This document shows, in pieces, positions 51,265 to 60,318 of a stretch of 64,000 bases of DNA (its first letter is position 1; each line of letters begins with the position of its first letter). This DNA is from Sphingobium chungbukense (lineage in GTDB: Bacteria; Pseudomonadota; Alphaproteobacteria; Sphingomonadales; Sphingomonadaceae), in NCBI RefSeq assembly GCF_001005725.1, contig NZ_LBIC01000009.1, positions 310,001 through 374,000 on the forward strand, written 5' to 3'. The notes under the pieces were generated by a model that saw only the letters and a program-made list of their open reading frames with translations, was not told the DNA's origin and ran no database searches. The position numbers and the translations under genes are program-made.

Positions 51265-52869
51265 ATGATCCTGAAGGTGAAGGCATGGATCGCCCGGCAC
51301 TGGCCGGTCCTGCGGCTGCGCACCATATTGTTCGGAACGCTGCTGTTCGTGGCCGCGCTGCCCGGCCTCGGCGCGATCTTCCTGCGCGTCTATGAAAATG
51401 CATTGGTGCGCCGCACGGAGGCGGAACTGGTGGCGCAGGGCGCCGCGCTGGCCGCCAGCGCTTCGGTGGTGGGCAGCGGGCTGACGGCCACACCCGCCGC
51501 GCCTGCGGCGACGGTGCGCTATCATGACCGGATGACGGAGGTGGATTTGCGCTCCTCCCCCATATTGCCGCCACGTCCGTCCGCCGCACCGACGCGGGAC
51601 CGGCCGGACGGCGCCGCCATCGCCATCGCCCGGCGGATGATGCCGGCCTTTGCCGAAACCAAGATGACGACCCTTTCCTCCATCCTCATGCTCGACCGGC
51701 GCGGCATCGTGCTGAACGGACGGGAGGGGGGACGAAGCCTCGCCGCCTTGCCGGAAATCCGGGCGGCGCTGGCTGGGCGATCCGTCACGGTGTTGCGGGA
51801 GAATGAGGGGATGGTCACCCGCTATCCGCTCGAATGGTTGAGCCGGGCGTCGAACATCCGGTTGCATCACGCACGCCCGATCAGCCTCGATGGGAAAGTC
51901 ATCGGCGTGCTGCTGGTATCGCGCTCTCCCCGTGCGCTGTTCCTGGGGCTCTATGAGGACCGGGGCAAGATCGCGCTAGGCGTGGTGGCGATCTTCCTGC
52001 TGCTGGTGCTGCTCTCGGCGGTGCTGTCGCGCGCCATCGTCCGGCCGATCGAAGGCTTGAGCCGCGCGACGAGGGAACTCGCCTCAGGGCGGCGGATCAC
52101 GCCGCGCCATCCGTCCCTGCAGGTGGTCGAGATACGGGCACTCTACCAGGATTTCGAGCAGATGGCCGACAGCATCGGCAAGCGTTCCCGCTATCTGCGC
52201 GATTTCGCCTCCTCGCTCAGCCATGAGTTCAAGACGCCGCTGGCCGGCATTTCCGGCGCGATCGAGCTGTTGCAGGATCATGGCGTCGACATGGCGCCCG
52301 CCGATCGGGAACGTTTCCTCGGCAATATGGCGGCCGATGCCCAACGGCTGTCGCGGATGGTACGGCGGCTGATGGAACTGGCGCGGGCGGACGTGCTCGT
52401 GGGCGAAAGCGGCGCGCGGGCCGATGCCGGACCCGTATTGGCGGCCGTGGCCGATGCGATGGCGAACGAGACATTCGCCATCGGCCTGCATCTGCCCGGG
52501 ATGATGCCGCCCCTCGCGGTCGACGCCGATGCGCTGGAAAGCGTTCTCGCGACCCTGTGTGAAAATGCGCGGCAGGCGGGTGCGTCACGGCTGGACATCA
52601 GCGCGGCATGGCAGGACGATCAGGTCTGGATCGCCCTTGCCGACGACGGGCCGGGCGTTCCAGAGGCGGACCGGGACCGGATTTTCGATCCCTTCTTCAC
52701 CAGCAAGCGGGAAAAGGGCGGCACCGGCCTCGGCCTCGCCATCGCCCGGTCGCTGCTGGATGCCTATCGCGGCAAGCTGCAACTCATGCCATCGGCGCAG
52801 GGCGCGCATTTCCGTCTCATCTGCCCCATCGTCCAGGCCGGGGATGAGAGCGGATTCCGATCTGATTGA
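51265..52869 (+). CDS. Membrane sensor histidine kinase
   Basis: 534 residues. TM1 ~21-43, a periplasmic sensing region to ~232 with a Pro/Arg-rich loop, TM2 ~233-256, HAMP ~256-310, HisKA with H320 in SLSHEFKTPLAGI, and HATPase with DDGPGVPEADRDRIFDPFFTSKREKGGTGLGLAIA. Its TGA lies inside the 99-bp repeat at 52849-52947, which encodes the last six or so residues (GFRSD). Cognate to the preceding response regulator. Confidence 0.92.
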   Translation: MILKVKAWIARHWPVLRLRTILFGTLLFVAALPGLGAIFLRVYENALVRRTEAELVAQGAALAASASVVGSGLTATPAAPAATVRYHDRMTEVDLRSSPILPPRPSAAPTRDRPDGAAIAIARRMMPAFAETKMTTLSSILMLDRRGIVLNGREGGRSLAALPEIRAALAGRSVTVLRENEGMVTRYPLEWLSRASNIRLHHARPISLDGKVIGVLLVSRSPRALFLGLYEDRGKIALGVVAIFLLLVLLSAVLSRAIVRPIEGLSRATRELASGRRITPRHPSLQVVEIRALYQDFEQMADSIGKRSRYLRDFASSLSHEFKTPLAGISGAIELLQDHGVDMAPADRERFLGNMAADAQRLSRMVRRLMELARADVLVGESGARADAGPVLAAVADAMANETFAIGLHLPGMMPPLAVDADALESVLATLCENARQAGASRLDISAAWQDDQVWIALADDGPGVPEADRDRIFDPFFTSKREKGGTGLGLAIARSLLDAYRGKLQLMPSAQGAHFRLICPIVQAGDESGFRSD

Positions 52870-52947
52870 ATCAGATCGGCTGCTCTAAGTCTTTTATTTG
52901 CCGCGATTTCCAGTCAGATGATGCCATCTGACTGGAAATCGCCCTAG
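52849..52947 (+). repeat. Palindromic repeat, copy 1
   Basis: 99 bp with two strong dyads: CCGATCTGATT/AATCAGATCGG near the left, and GATTTCCAGTCAGATG/CATCTGACTGGAAATC near the right, joined by CTCTAAGTCTTTTATTTGCC. It differs from the inverted copy at 61513-61615 by four substitutions and a 4-nt insertion. It holds the stop codons of both convergent neighbours (TGA of the kinase, TAG of the SGNH gene). Likely a bidirectional terminator and/or a mobile REP-like element. Confidence 0.85.
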
Positions 52948-54122
52948 GACGTCTCGGTCCGCAATCGCGTCCACAGGGCGCGCGCCATCATCCGGTGGGC
53001 GCGGGCGTCCGGATGGGAATCGCCGGGAAGCCGCCAGTGCTGGCCCAGCGGCACGACCAGATGGGGAATGGCCGCACCGTTGAAGATCGCCGCGCGAAGC
53101 GCGCGTTCGCGCGGCCCTTCGGGCTGGAAGACGGGCACCAGGACCAGCGGCCGCGCGCCGCGCGCCCGCACCAGCGCGACTTCGGCCCTCAGCAGGCGGC
53201 GGTCGGCCGCCACCGCTTCATCGATGGCGGCCGCACCATGATAGGGAAACAACACCCGGCCCAGATGGCTCAGCGCCCATGTTCCCGTCGCCCGATGCCA
53301 ATGCCCGGCACTGTCGATCCAGGGACGGTTCCGGTCGAGTTCGCGCATCATCAGACTGGGCGTGAAAAGGATCACCACTGCCACGGGGCGTCGGAATCGC
53401 GGCAGTTCCCGCTTCAGATGGAGGAAGCCCTGGCTCAGCGAATAGGCATTGACGGCGAGGTTGGCGCTCGCGATGCCGCTCAGTTCCTGCACCTGTCCCG
53501 TCACGCTGTCGCGCCAGTTGAGGCCCTTGCCGAACAGGATCGATTCCCCCACGAACAGGATCGCGGGTGCCGCCCGGTCGAATGGCATGTCGCTGGACGC
53601 CACGCGATAGCCCTGGCCGTCGATGCAATAGACCGGGCGCCATGCATATTCGGGATCGCCCGCGCAGCGGGAGGGGGTGTAGGTCCATCCGATCAGCGGG
53701 TCCGCCCGGCGCAGCGGCTCATCGCTCGGATTCCATGCCTGCCCCTTTCGCCCGGAAGCGTATTGCATGACCAGTTCGCTTGCCGGCAGGGCCAGCAGGA
53801 CCGCCATGGCGATGGCGATCCCTCGCCGCGCGCCGATCCGGCGCATGGCGAGCAGCAGGACGGCGGCCAGCGCGACCAGCAACAACCGCTCGACCTGCAC
53901 GATCATCATCAGCCAGTCGCTCGGCACGATGATGTCGGGCAGCAGGTGGCGATCGGTCCAGTCGCGGTTCATGCGCAACGCCATCGCCAGCAACAGCAGC
54001 GCGACGGCGCCCGTCAACGCCTGCCCCGCCCAGCGCAGCATGGGGAGGGGACGATCCGCTGAAAGGTTGGCCGTGACGGGCATGACGCGGCTTTTGTGCC
54101 GCAAGACCCGTCTTCGGTTCAA
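52944..54122 (-). CDS. Membrane-anchored SGNH-hydrolase-like protein
   Basis: 392 residues. Three N-terminal hydrophobic helices (about 32-50, 68-92, 98-115) precede a periplasmic domain with the SGNH/GDSL-like motif AILFVGESILFGKG (nucleophile Ser) and a C-terminal DSHPDARAH (Asp-x-x-His). Such proteins, including those beside DUF5989 and carbamoyltransferase genes, may deacylate or acylate glycans. The start overlaps the Gcw_chp gene stop by 4 bp; its stop is in the repeat. Confidence 0.65.
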   Translation of the reverse strand: MNRRRVLRHKSRVMPVTANLSADRPLPMLRWAGQALTGAVALLLLAMALRMNRDWTDRHLLPDIIVPSDWLMMIVQVERLLLVALAAVLLLAMRRIGARRGIAIAMAVLLALPASELVMQYASGRKGQAWNPSDEPLRRADPLIGWTYTPSRCAGDPEYAWRPVYCIDGQGYRVASSDMPFDRAAPAILFVGESILFGKGLNWRDSVTGQVQELSGIASANLAVNAYSLSQGFLHLKRELPRFRRPVAVVILFTPSLMMRELDRNRPWIDSAGHWHRATGTWALSHLGRVLFPYHGAAAIDEAVAADRRLLRAEVALVRARGARPLVLVPVFQPEGPRERALRAAIFNGAAIPHLVVPLGQHWRLPGDSHPDARAHRMMARALWTRLRTETS

Positions 54123-54874
54123 AAGGCGCAGGAGAGGGCGATCACCAGCGCGCCGTCGCTACGGTCCCCCGCGCCATAAGCGGCCCGATCCTGCGCATGG
54201 CCGGTCCAGGCGGCGTCCAGATCGACCGGCCCCAAATGGCGGCGCAGGCCGATCCGCCAGTCGGTCGCATCCCGGTCGCCCCTGTCCGCATGCGCCTTCA
54301 GATGCGTCAGCCGCCCCGCATGGGCGACAAGCGACCAGTCCGGCGCAAGGTCGAGATCGCCGTTCAGCTCCGCATAGAGCGTCGGCTCATCCTTCCGGAA
54401 ATAGCCGGGCGAGAAATATAGTCGCCCCGACAGATGGCGGCCGGTCATGCCGACATAGGCTTCGGTATAGCTGCCACCGCCCGCAATTCCGGAATAGCTG
54501 GTATAGCCGCTATGGACCATGCCGACATCGATTGCCGTCGCGGGCGACAGGTGCCTGGCGAACCCCGCATATTGCCGGAAGGAAAGTGGCTTTACCCCCT
54601 CGTCGCGCGTCGCCACCAGCGTCGCCGATCCGCCGATATAGAAGCCGCCGGCGGCGTCATGGACCAGCTCCAGTTCGGCCACGGGGCGGTGATCGCCGAT
54701 CGGCTGGCCGCGCAGCCGCGCCTGGCTGGAAAGGGTCAGGCTGCCGCCCAGTTGTGCGGTCGCGGGACCGGCAAGCACCGCGCCCAGGAGAAAGCTAGTC
54801 GCGACCCGCCGCCGCCAGCGGGGATCGGCAGGCGCCTTCGCATCCTGCTTTGCCCTGCACCGTGGCGAGCGCAT
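54119..54874 (-). CDS. Gcw_chp (TIGR02001-like) outer-membrane beta-barrel protein
   Basis: 251 residues. Hydrophobic signal region LLGAVLAGPATAQ after a basic N-terminus, then alternating amphipathic strands (LTLSSQARLRGQPIGDHRPVAELELVHD, GFYIGGSATL, AYVGMTGRHLSGRLYFSPGYF, DWRIGLRRHLGPVDLDAAWTG) ending in ALSCAF. The function is unknown; members are outer-membrane barrels. The first ATG overlaps the protease gene by 80 bp, an unusually long overlap, but no later start keeps the signal peptide. Confidence 0.7.
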   Translation of the reverse strand: MRSPRCRAKQDAKAPADPRWRRRVATSFLLGAVLAGPATAQLGGSLTLSSQARLRGQPIGDHRPVAELELVHDAAGGFYIGGSATLVATRDEGVKPLSFRQYAGFARHLSPATAIDVGMVHSGYTSYSGIAGGGSYTEAYVGMTGRHLSGRLYFSPGYFRKDEPTLYAELNGDLDLAPDWSLVAHAGRLTHLKAHADRGDRDATDWRIGLRRHLGPVDLDAAWTGHAQDRAAYGAGDRSDGALVIALSCAF

Positions 54875-56051
54875 CGATCATCCCTCCTGCCGATAGGACG
54901 AACATGGATCGTTCCTGCCCTCGTCCCTGACTATGCCCCCGCGCCTGATCGATCAAGGCGATGAGGCCGCTCACTTGCGCCGCGGCATAGGACGTACCGT
55001 CGACCAGCCCCCATTTTCCGCCCGGTTCGGTTGCGGGAATGCCGGCGGCCGGTGCGACATAGATGGCCCGCCTGCCCGACAGCGGGACCCCCGACACGGC
55101 GACGACGCCGGGCCAGGAGGCGGGAAATCCGCCGTCCGGCCGGCGCGGGTCATAAGCCGCCACGACCGAAGCGCCGCGCGCCATGGCCGCGTCCAGCAGC
55201 ATCGCCAGCAGCCGGTCGGGCGGGCCGCCCAGGCTCATGTTGATGATCGGCGCCCTGCGGTCGATGGCATAATGGAGGGCCTTGGCAAGGCTCAGGCTGT
55301 CGCATGCCGCCATCGCGGAGGGCCCCGTCTGCCAGCAGGCGCGCAGCCCCAGCAGCCGTGCGCCGGGCGCGATGCCCGCGATGCCGATCCGGTTGTCGGC
55401 CCGCGCCGCGATGATGCCCGCGACCGCCGTTCCATGCGCCTCGGCGGCAAAGGCCCGGCCGTCGACCAGATTGACATTGGCTCTGATCTGCCCTGCCAGA
55501 TCGGGATGGCGTGCGTCGATGCCGCTGTCGATCACCGCAACCGTGACGGAGCGTCCGGTCGCCAGCCGGTGGACGGCGTCGAGATGCCAGAGCATGCGCG
55601 CGGGCTGGGCGGGATAGAGCGGATCGTCATGCCCCGCCGGTTCCCCCTTGTCCGGTCCTGCCCCCTCCGCTGTTGCGAGCGTCTGATAGTCATGCATGGG
55701 CTGGGACCAGGCGACATGGCTGTCCTTCGACACCTCCTCCGCCATGGCGTCCGCCGATATGCCGCCCGGCACGCGCATCACGAAACAGTCGAGGTCGATG
55801 ACCGGCATCATCCAGTCCGTCACCAGCGTCAGATGATGGTCGCGGGCGATGCGCCGCGCCTCATGCATCAGTTGGCCGTGACCGATCCTGTCGCCATAGC
55901 CGCCGGCATAGGCGCCGCCGGACCGGAAATGCGGCGGCGGCAGGCGCAGCATCACCAGGATCCGATCGCCCTCCGCGGCATGACCGGCAATCGGCGTCAT
56001 CAGGACGCCGATCAGGCCAAGGAACAGGGTGCGGATCATGCGCCCGATCAT
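54795..56051 (-). CDS. S8 family (subtilisin-like) serine protease with I9-like prodomain
   Basis: 418 residues. Signal peptide to about residue 25, I9-like prodomain ~28-123, then the catalytic domain with D175 (VIDSGID), H206 (AHGTAVAG) and S354 (GTSYAAAQVSG). At the oxyanion-hole position the usual Asn is replaced by Asp301 (AAYDPR), as in prohormone convertase 2. The start overlaps the anti-sigma stop by 4 bp. Exported; a role in processing the anti-sigma factor encoded just upstream is inferred from context and shared domain type. Confidence 0.88.
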   Translation of the reverse strand: MIGRMIRTLFLGLIGVLMTPIAGHAAEGDRILVMLRLPPPHFRSGGAYAGGYGDRIGHGQLMHEARRIARDHHLTLVTDWMMPVIDLDCFVMRVPGGISADAMAEEVSKDSHVAWSQPMHDYQTLATAEGAGPDKGEPAGHDDPLYPAQPARMLWHLDAVHRLATGRSVTVAVIDSGIDARHPDLAGQIRANVNLVDGRAFAAEAHGTAVAGIIAARADNRIGIAGIAPGARLLGLRACWQTGPSAMAACDSLSLAKALHYAIDRRAPIINMSLGGPPDRLLAMLLDAAMARGASVVAAYDPRRPDGGFPASWPGVVAVSGVPLSGRRAIYVAPAAGIPATEPGGKWGLVDGTSYAAAQVSGLIALIDQARGHSQGRGQERSMFVLSAGGMIDALATVQGKAGCEGACRSPLAAAGRD

Positions 56052-56665
56052 GGCGCCGCCTCGATCGGCTGGGCCAGCACGACACTGTGCCGCGTCCGCA
56101 GGTCGGCGAGCACGTTCTCCCGCCGCGCGGGTGCGACGTCCAGCACATAGGCTCCGGCAGCGGTCGGGCCGTCGACCAGCCTCGCCCCCGCGCGGCCGAT
56201 GACCAGGCGCATTTCCTGCTCCGGCGTATCGGGCCGGAACATGATGAGGAGATTGCCGTTCCCGCGCGCGGCCGGAGCGCCGAGCGTGCGATACGCCGCT
56301 TGCGGCCCCTGTGGGCGGAACAGCGTCACCGCTCCCAGCAACAGCGCCGCCTGCGCCGCGGCGAACGCCGTCAGGGCGGGCCAGGTCAGGACCGTTCGCG
56401 GCAGGGGCAAGCGCCGCGCGGCCCGATCGGGGGCGAGGCGGCGTTGCAGCTTCTCCCAGCCCAGATCGGCCCGGACCGGCAGCCCGGCCACTTGCGCCTT
56501 CAACCGCCTTTCCCGTTCCAGCGCCGCCCTGCACAGGTCGCACTGGCTCAGATGCGCGTCGACGACGGCCCTGTCATCCTCGTCCAGTTGCCCGGACGCA
56601 TACCAGGGCAGCAGCATTTCGGTCGCCCGATGCGGATCGCCGCGAAAGGAAAGGATGTCGGCCAT
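56048..56665 (-). CDS. Zinc-finger anti-sigma factor with periplasmic I9-like domain
   Basis: 205 residues. The N-terminal ZAS-like motif H38-x3-C42-x2-C45 (AHLSQCDLC) binds the ECF sigma factor; one transmembrane helix at ~92-115; periplasmic part ~138-202. That part (NLLIMFRPDTPEQEM, ARLVDGPTAAGAYVLDVAPARRENVLADL, HSVVLAQPIEA) has the beta-alpha-beta pattern of peptidase inhibitor I9 prodomains and resembles the prodomain of the next gene. ATG at 56665 begins 8 bp after the sigma stop. It should hold the sigma inactive until proteolysis. Confidence 0.85.
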   Translation of the reverse strand: MADILSFRGDPHRATEMLLPWYASGQLDEDDRAVVDAHLSQCDLCRAALERERRLKAQVAGLPVRADLGWEKLQRRLAPDRAARRLPLPRTVLTWPALTAFAAAQAALLLGAVTLFRPQGPQAAYRTLGAPAARGNGNLLIMFRPDTPEQEMRLVIGRAGARLVDGPTAAGAYVLDVAPARRENVLADLRTRHSVVLAQPIEAAP

Positions 56666-56672
56666 GGGCTTT

Positions 56673-57269
56673 TCAGATCCAGTCGCCAAATTCGCCGGCC
56701 AGTTCGCGCCGCAGATGCCGCCTTGCATGGAACATCCGCGTCTTCACCGTGTCCACCGGGCAGTCCATGATCTGCGCAATCTCGCGATAGCCGATCTCGT
56801 GGAAATAGCAGAGGTCGACCACCGCCCGTTGTTCGGGCGAAAGGGCGGCGAGCGCCTCCAGCAACGCCGCGCGCATCCGCTGGTCCCCGGCGGTCTGTTC
56901 GGGCGAGCGGTCGGGGCTCATGCGGCTGTCCGCGAACGGGTCCTCGATCGGCTCGTCCTGCCTGCGCAGCGCCTTCATCGCCTTCCGCCAGGCGATGGTG
57001 AACAGCCACGTCGACAATTTGCTCCTGCCCGCAAAGCTGTCGGGCCGGTCCCACAGCACCAGCAATGTGTCGTCCAGCACCTCCTCCACCAGATGCGGCC
57101 GGCGCAACAGTGTCATCAGGAACCGCGTCAGGCGCGGCTGGTAATGACGGTAGAGCGCCTCGAATGCCTTGAGGTCGCGCCGCCTGATCCGGGCGAGCAG
57201 GCGCAGGTCGTCATCGGCGCGTGCCCGCGCCCCGACCTCCACCCGACCTGCCGTCTCGACCGTTTCCAA
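56673..57269 (-). CDS. ECF-type RNA polymerase sigma factor
   Basis: 198 residues. Region 2 (AFEALYRHYQPRLTRFLMTLLRRPHLVEEVLDDTLLVLWDRP) and region 4 (LSPEQRAVVDLCYFHEIGYREIAQIMDCPVDTVKTRMFHARRHLR) are complete, with a short linker. First gene of the minus-strand operon sigma / anti-sigma / protease / barrel / SGNH. The upstream region shares TGAACC elements with the divergent cupredoxin gene, consistent with autoregulation. Confidence 0.92.
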   Translation of the reverse strand: METVETAGRVEVGARARADDDLRLLARIRRRDLKAFEALYRHYQPRLTRFLMTLLRRPHLVEEVLDDTLLVLWDRPDSFAGRSKLSTWLFTIAWRKAMKALRRQDEPIEDPFADSRMSPDRSPEQTAGDQRMRAALLEALAALSPEQRAVVDLCYFHEIGYREIAQIMDCPVDTVKTRMFHARRHLRRELAGEFGDWI

Positions 57270-57398
57270 GAACGACTCCTGCGCACCGCCGCATGAGTGT
57301 GCGCCCGATCCCCGAAGGGTTCAAAATTTTTTCCCGAGCCCGGTGAACCGGATGGGCCGGGCCCCGCCACTCATCCCCGATGACAGAGGAGGCAGGGC
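57270..57398. promoter_or_regulatory. Divergent promoter region with ECF-like -35 elements
   Basis: TGAACC occurs on the minus strand (57318-57323) and on the plus strand (57344-57349), facing the sigma gene and the cupredoxin gene respectively; this sequence is a common -35 form for ECF sigma factors. An AAAATTTTTT tract lies between. The -10 elements are not clear, so the call is tentative. Confidence 0.35.
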
Positions 57399-57818
57399 AT
57401 GTCCCGTTCGAGACCCTTTCTGCGATTCGCCTTTCCACTGCTGGCCATGTTCACCCTGGCATCGTCGGTCGGGGCGCAATCCACCGATGACTGGCGCAGC
57501 GCGCGCCTGCTGACGATCCACCTGTCCAGCTTCAAATTCGATCCGTCGGACATCCTGCTGGACCATGGGGTGCCCTACACGCTGCATATCGTGAACGGTT
57601 CGTCGGGCGGCCATGATTTTGCGAGCAAGGAATTTTTCGCCCAGGCGCGGATCAAGCCGGAGGATGCGGATAAGGTCAGCGGCGGGCGCGTCGACCTTGG
57701 CGGCGGGGAAAGCGTCGACATCCACCTGATCGCACCCTCGCCGGGCAGCTACAAGATACGCTGCACCCATTTCATGCACAGCATGTTCGGCATGACCGGA
57801 CGGATCGTCGTGCGGTGA
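57399..57818 (+). CDS. Exported cupredoxin (blue copper-like) protein
   Basis: 139 residues. Signal peptide to ~26 (LASSVGAQ), then a plastocyanin-like beta-sandwich. Copper ligands fit H72 (GGHDF) and the cluster C122-T-H-x2-H127-x-M-x2-M132 in CTHFMHSMFGM. It may carry electrons in the periplasm. Its stop overlaps the ferritin-like GTG start. Divergent from the ECF sigma gene, so it may belong to the same regulon. Confidence 0.82.
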   Translation: MSRSRPFLRFAFPLLAMFTLASSVGAQSTDDWRSARLLTIHLSSFKFDPSDILLDHGVPYTLHIVNGSSGGHDFASKEFFAQARIKPEDADKVSGGRVDLGGGESVDIHLIAPSPGSYKIRCTHFMHSMFGMTGRIVVR

Positions 57819-58549
57819 CGGGCTGGCGGGTCCCGATCGACCGGCTGGTCTGGGCCGACCCGCGCCGCCGGGCGCGCAAGCTGCTGCAATTTGCGGAGGT
57901 GGAGGCGCAGGGCGCCCGCGATCTCTTCCGCGCGGCGGAGATGACGGACGATCCATTGTTGCGGCGGCGCCTCTTTGCCCATGCACGGGACGAGGTGCGC
58001 CATGCCGCCCTGTTCCGCGCGCGCGGGCTGGCGCTGCGGCGGATGCTGGCCGATCCCGGTCCCGAACATGGGCTGGGCGACGGCCTTATCCCCGGCGAAC
58101 GCGGTTTCGACCGGCTCGAGGTGGAAAGGGAGAGCATCGCCGCGCTGCTGGCCTTCATTCATCTGTCGGAACGGGCCGCATCCCAGGCCTTCGCCGCCTA
58201 TGGCGCGGTGCTGGACCATGATCCGGAAACGCGTGCGGTGATCGACCGGATCGCCCGCGATGAGGAGGGGCACATGCGCTATTCGCGTGCCGAACTCACC
58301 CGTCTCGCGCCCGATGCGCGCAGAGCCCTGTGGGTCGCGCGGCTGCGGCGTTTCTGGCGGGCTTATTTGCGGCTGGCGCTGATCCTGGCCGACATGATTT
58401 CCCGGCTGATCCTGACGCTGCTTTATTTCCTGCTGCTGCCGCCCTTTGCCTGGGTGGCGAAGCGGGCCGCGCGGAAGGAGGCGGCGGGCTGGCGCGACTG
58501 CCCCGAGCACGACCGGGCGGAAGGGCGCGCGGGAGGAGGGCAATATTGA
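57815..58549 (+). CDS. Ferritin-like diiron protein with C-terminal membrane anchor
   Basis: 244 residues. Ferritin-like helices with carboxylate/His ligands: E28 or E30 (FAEVEAQGA), ARDEVRHAALF (E60-x2-H63), HLSERAA, and ARDEEGHMRYS (Glu-x2-His). A hydrophobic stretch near 195-225 follows (LALILADMISRLILTLLYFLLLPPF). Likely an oxygen-activating or iron-handling enzyme on the inner membrane. GTG start overlaps the cupredoxin stop; the stop shares a base with the carbamoyltransferase ATG. Confidence 0.78.
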   Translation: MTGWRVPIDRLVWADPRRRARKLLQFAEVEAQGARDLFRAAEMTDDPLLRRRLFAHARDEVRHAALFRARGLALRRMLADPGPEHGLGDGLIPGERGFDRLEVERESIAALLAFIHLSERAASQAFAAYGAVLDHDPETRAVIDRIARDEEGHMRYSRAELTRLAPDARRALWVARLRRFWRAYLRLALILADMISRLILTLLYFLLLPPFAWVAKRAARKEAAGWRDCPEHDRAEGRAGGGQY

Positions 58550-60318
58550 TGAAGATCCTCGGCATCTCCGCCTTCTATCATGACGCCGCAGCCGCCCTGA
58601 CGATCGACGGCCTGCCGGTCGCCGCCGTGCAGGAGGAACGGCTTTCGCGGTCCAAGAACGATCCGACTTTCCCGATGCGCGCGATCGAATGGTGCCTCGA
58701 CCAGGCGGGGTTGGAGCCGGAGGCGCTGGACGCGGCGATCTTCTATGAACGGCCCGCACTCAAGTTCGACCGGGTGCTGATGACCCTGTTGCGTGGTTTC
58801 CCGCAAAGCTGGCGCATCTTTCCCAAGGCGATGAAGAACATGGTCGGGGAAAAGCTGTGGGTGCGCGGCATCGTCAGCGCGCAGCTCGGCATTCCCGCCA
58901 GGCGGGTGCATTTCACCGACCATCATCTCTCCCATGCGGCCGCCGCCTTCCTGACCGCGCCGACGGAAGAGGCGGCGATCCTGACCGCCGACGGCGTGGG
59001 CGAATGGGCGACGCTGACGGTCGGGCAGGGCAGCAAGCGTCCAGGCGGCCCGGTCGACATCCGTCTGTTGCGCGAGGTCCGCTTTCCCCATTCGCTCGGC
59101 CTCTTCTATTCGGCCTTCACCGCCTGGCTGGGGTTTCCGGTCAATGAGGGCGAATATAAGGTGATGGGCCTTGCCGCCTATGGCGCGCCGCGCTTTGCCG
59201 ACGAGGTACGGCGGATATTGCGGCGGACGCCCGATGGGGCTTTCTCCCTCGACCTCGGCTATTTCGACTATCACCGGGCGGTCGACGCCGCCTATTCGCG
59301 ACGCTTCGTCGACCTGTTCGGTCCGCCCCGCGACCGTTTCGAGCCGATCGACCCCGGCACGGCGCAGGGCCGGCACTATGCCGACGTCGCGGCCAGCGCC
59401 CAGAGGGTGCTGGAGGAGGTGATCGTCGATATCGCCACGGCCTTTCGGAAGGAGACCGGCCTGGCCGATCTCTGCCTGGGCGGCGGGGTGGCGCTGAACG
59501 GCGTCGCCAATGCCCGCATCCTGCGCGAAGCCGGGTTCGAACGGCTGTTCGTGCCGTCCGCGCCCGGCGATGCGGGCTGCGCGCTGGGCGCGGCGCTCTG
59601 GGCCGATCGCATCCTCTTCGGCCAGCCGCATCGCGACTGTCCGGATCATCCCTTCTGGGGACCGGCCGTTGAACCCGACGATCTGGCCCGCCTTGCTGCC
59701 GAGGACGGGCTGGCGTTCGAGCGGGCGGCGGAAGCGGACATGATCGACAATGTGGCGGACGCCATCGGGCGGGGCGCCGTCGTCGGTTGGATGGAGGGCG
59801 CGGTGGAATTCGGTCCGCGGGCGCTTGGCCATCGCAGCATATTGGCCGATCCGGGCGACGCGGCGATGCGCGACCGGATCAACCGCGATATCAAGTTCCG
59901 GGAATCCTTCCGCCCCTTCGCGCCCGTGGTGCCGGTGGAACAGGCTGCGACCTTTTTCGAATTGCCCCCCGGCGGCGCCCGGCTGGGCCGCTTCATGTCC
60001 GGCGTCTTTCCGGTGCGGCCGGAATGGCGGGACAGGCTGCGCGCCGTCACCCATGTCGACGGCACCGCCCGCGTGCAGGTGTTGGAAGCTGCCATGGCAC
60101 CGCGCCTCCACCGGCTGCTCGGCGCCTATAGCCGCTGCCACGGCATCCCCGTCCTGCTCAACACATCGTTCAACATCGCCGGCGATCCGATCGTGACCAG
60201 CGCGGCGGAAGGCTATTCGACCTTCCGCCGCGCGGGCATGGACCTGCTGGTCGCGGATGATGTCGTCGTCCGCCGCGACCGGGCGCGGCAGGCGCAACGC
60301 ATGGAGGTCATGGCATGA
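58549..60318 (+). CDS. Carbamoyltransferase, NodU/CmcH family
   Basis: 589 residues. N-terminal ASKHA fold (KILGISAFYHDAAAALTIDG, DHHLSHAAAAFLTAP, LTADGVGEWATL, GGVALNGVANARIL) and the C-terminal domain (AVEFGPRALGHRSILADPGD, RFRPFAPVV-like FRPFAPVVP, NTSFNIAGDPIV). These enzymes transfer a carbamoyl group from carbamoyl phosphate to a hydroxyl, on Nod factors, antibiotics or polysaccharides. The ATG at 58549 follows GGGAGGAGGG. It overlaps the DUF5989 gene by 4 bp. The acceptor is unknown. Confidence 0.9.
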   Translation: MKILGISAFYHDAAAALTIDGLPVAAVQEERLSRSKNDPTFPMRAIEWCLDQAGLEPEALDAAIFYERPALKFDRVLMTLLRGFPQSWRIFPKAMKNMVGEKLWVRGIVSAQLGIPARRVHFTDHHLSHAAAAFLTAPTEEAAILTADGVGEWATLTVGQGSKRPGGPVDIRLLREVRFPHSLGLFYSAFTAWLGFPVNEGEYKVMGLAAYGAPRFADEVRRILRRTPDGAFSLDLGYFDYHRAVDAAYSRRFVDLFGPPRDRFEPIDPGTAQGRHYADVAASAQRVLEEVIVDIATAFRKETGLADLCLGGGVALNGVANARILREAGFERLFVPSAPGDAGCALGAALWADRILFGQPHRDCPDHPFWGPAVEPDDLARLAAEDGLAFERAAEADMIDNVADAIGRGAVVGWMEGAVEFGPRALGHRSILADPGDAAMRDRINRDIKFRESFRPFAPVVPVEQAATFFELPPGGARLGRFMSGVFPVRPEWRDRLRAVTHVDGTARVQVLEAAMAPRLHRLLGAYSRCHGIPVLLNTSFNIAGDPIVTSAAEGYSTFRRAGMDLLVADDVVVRRDRARQAQRMEVMA

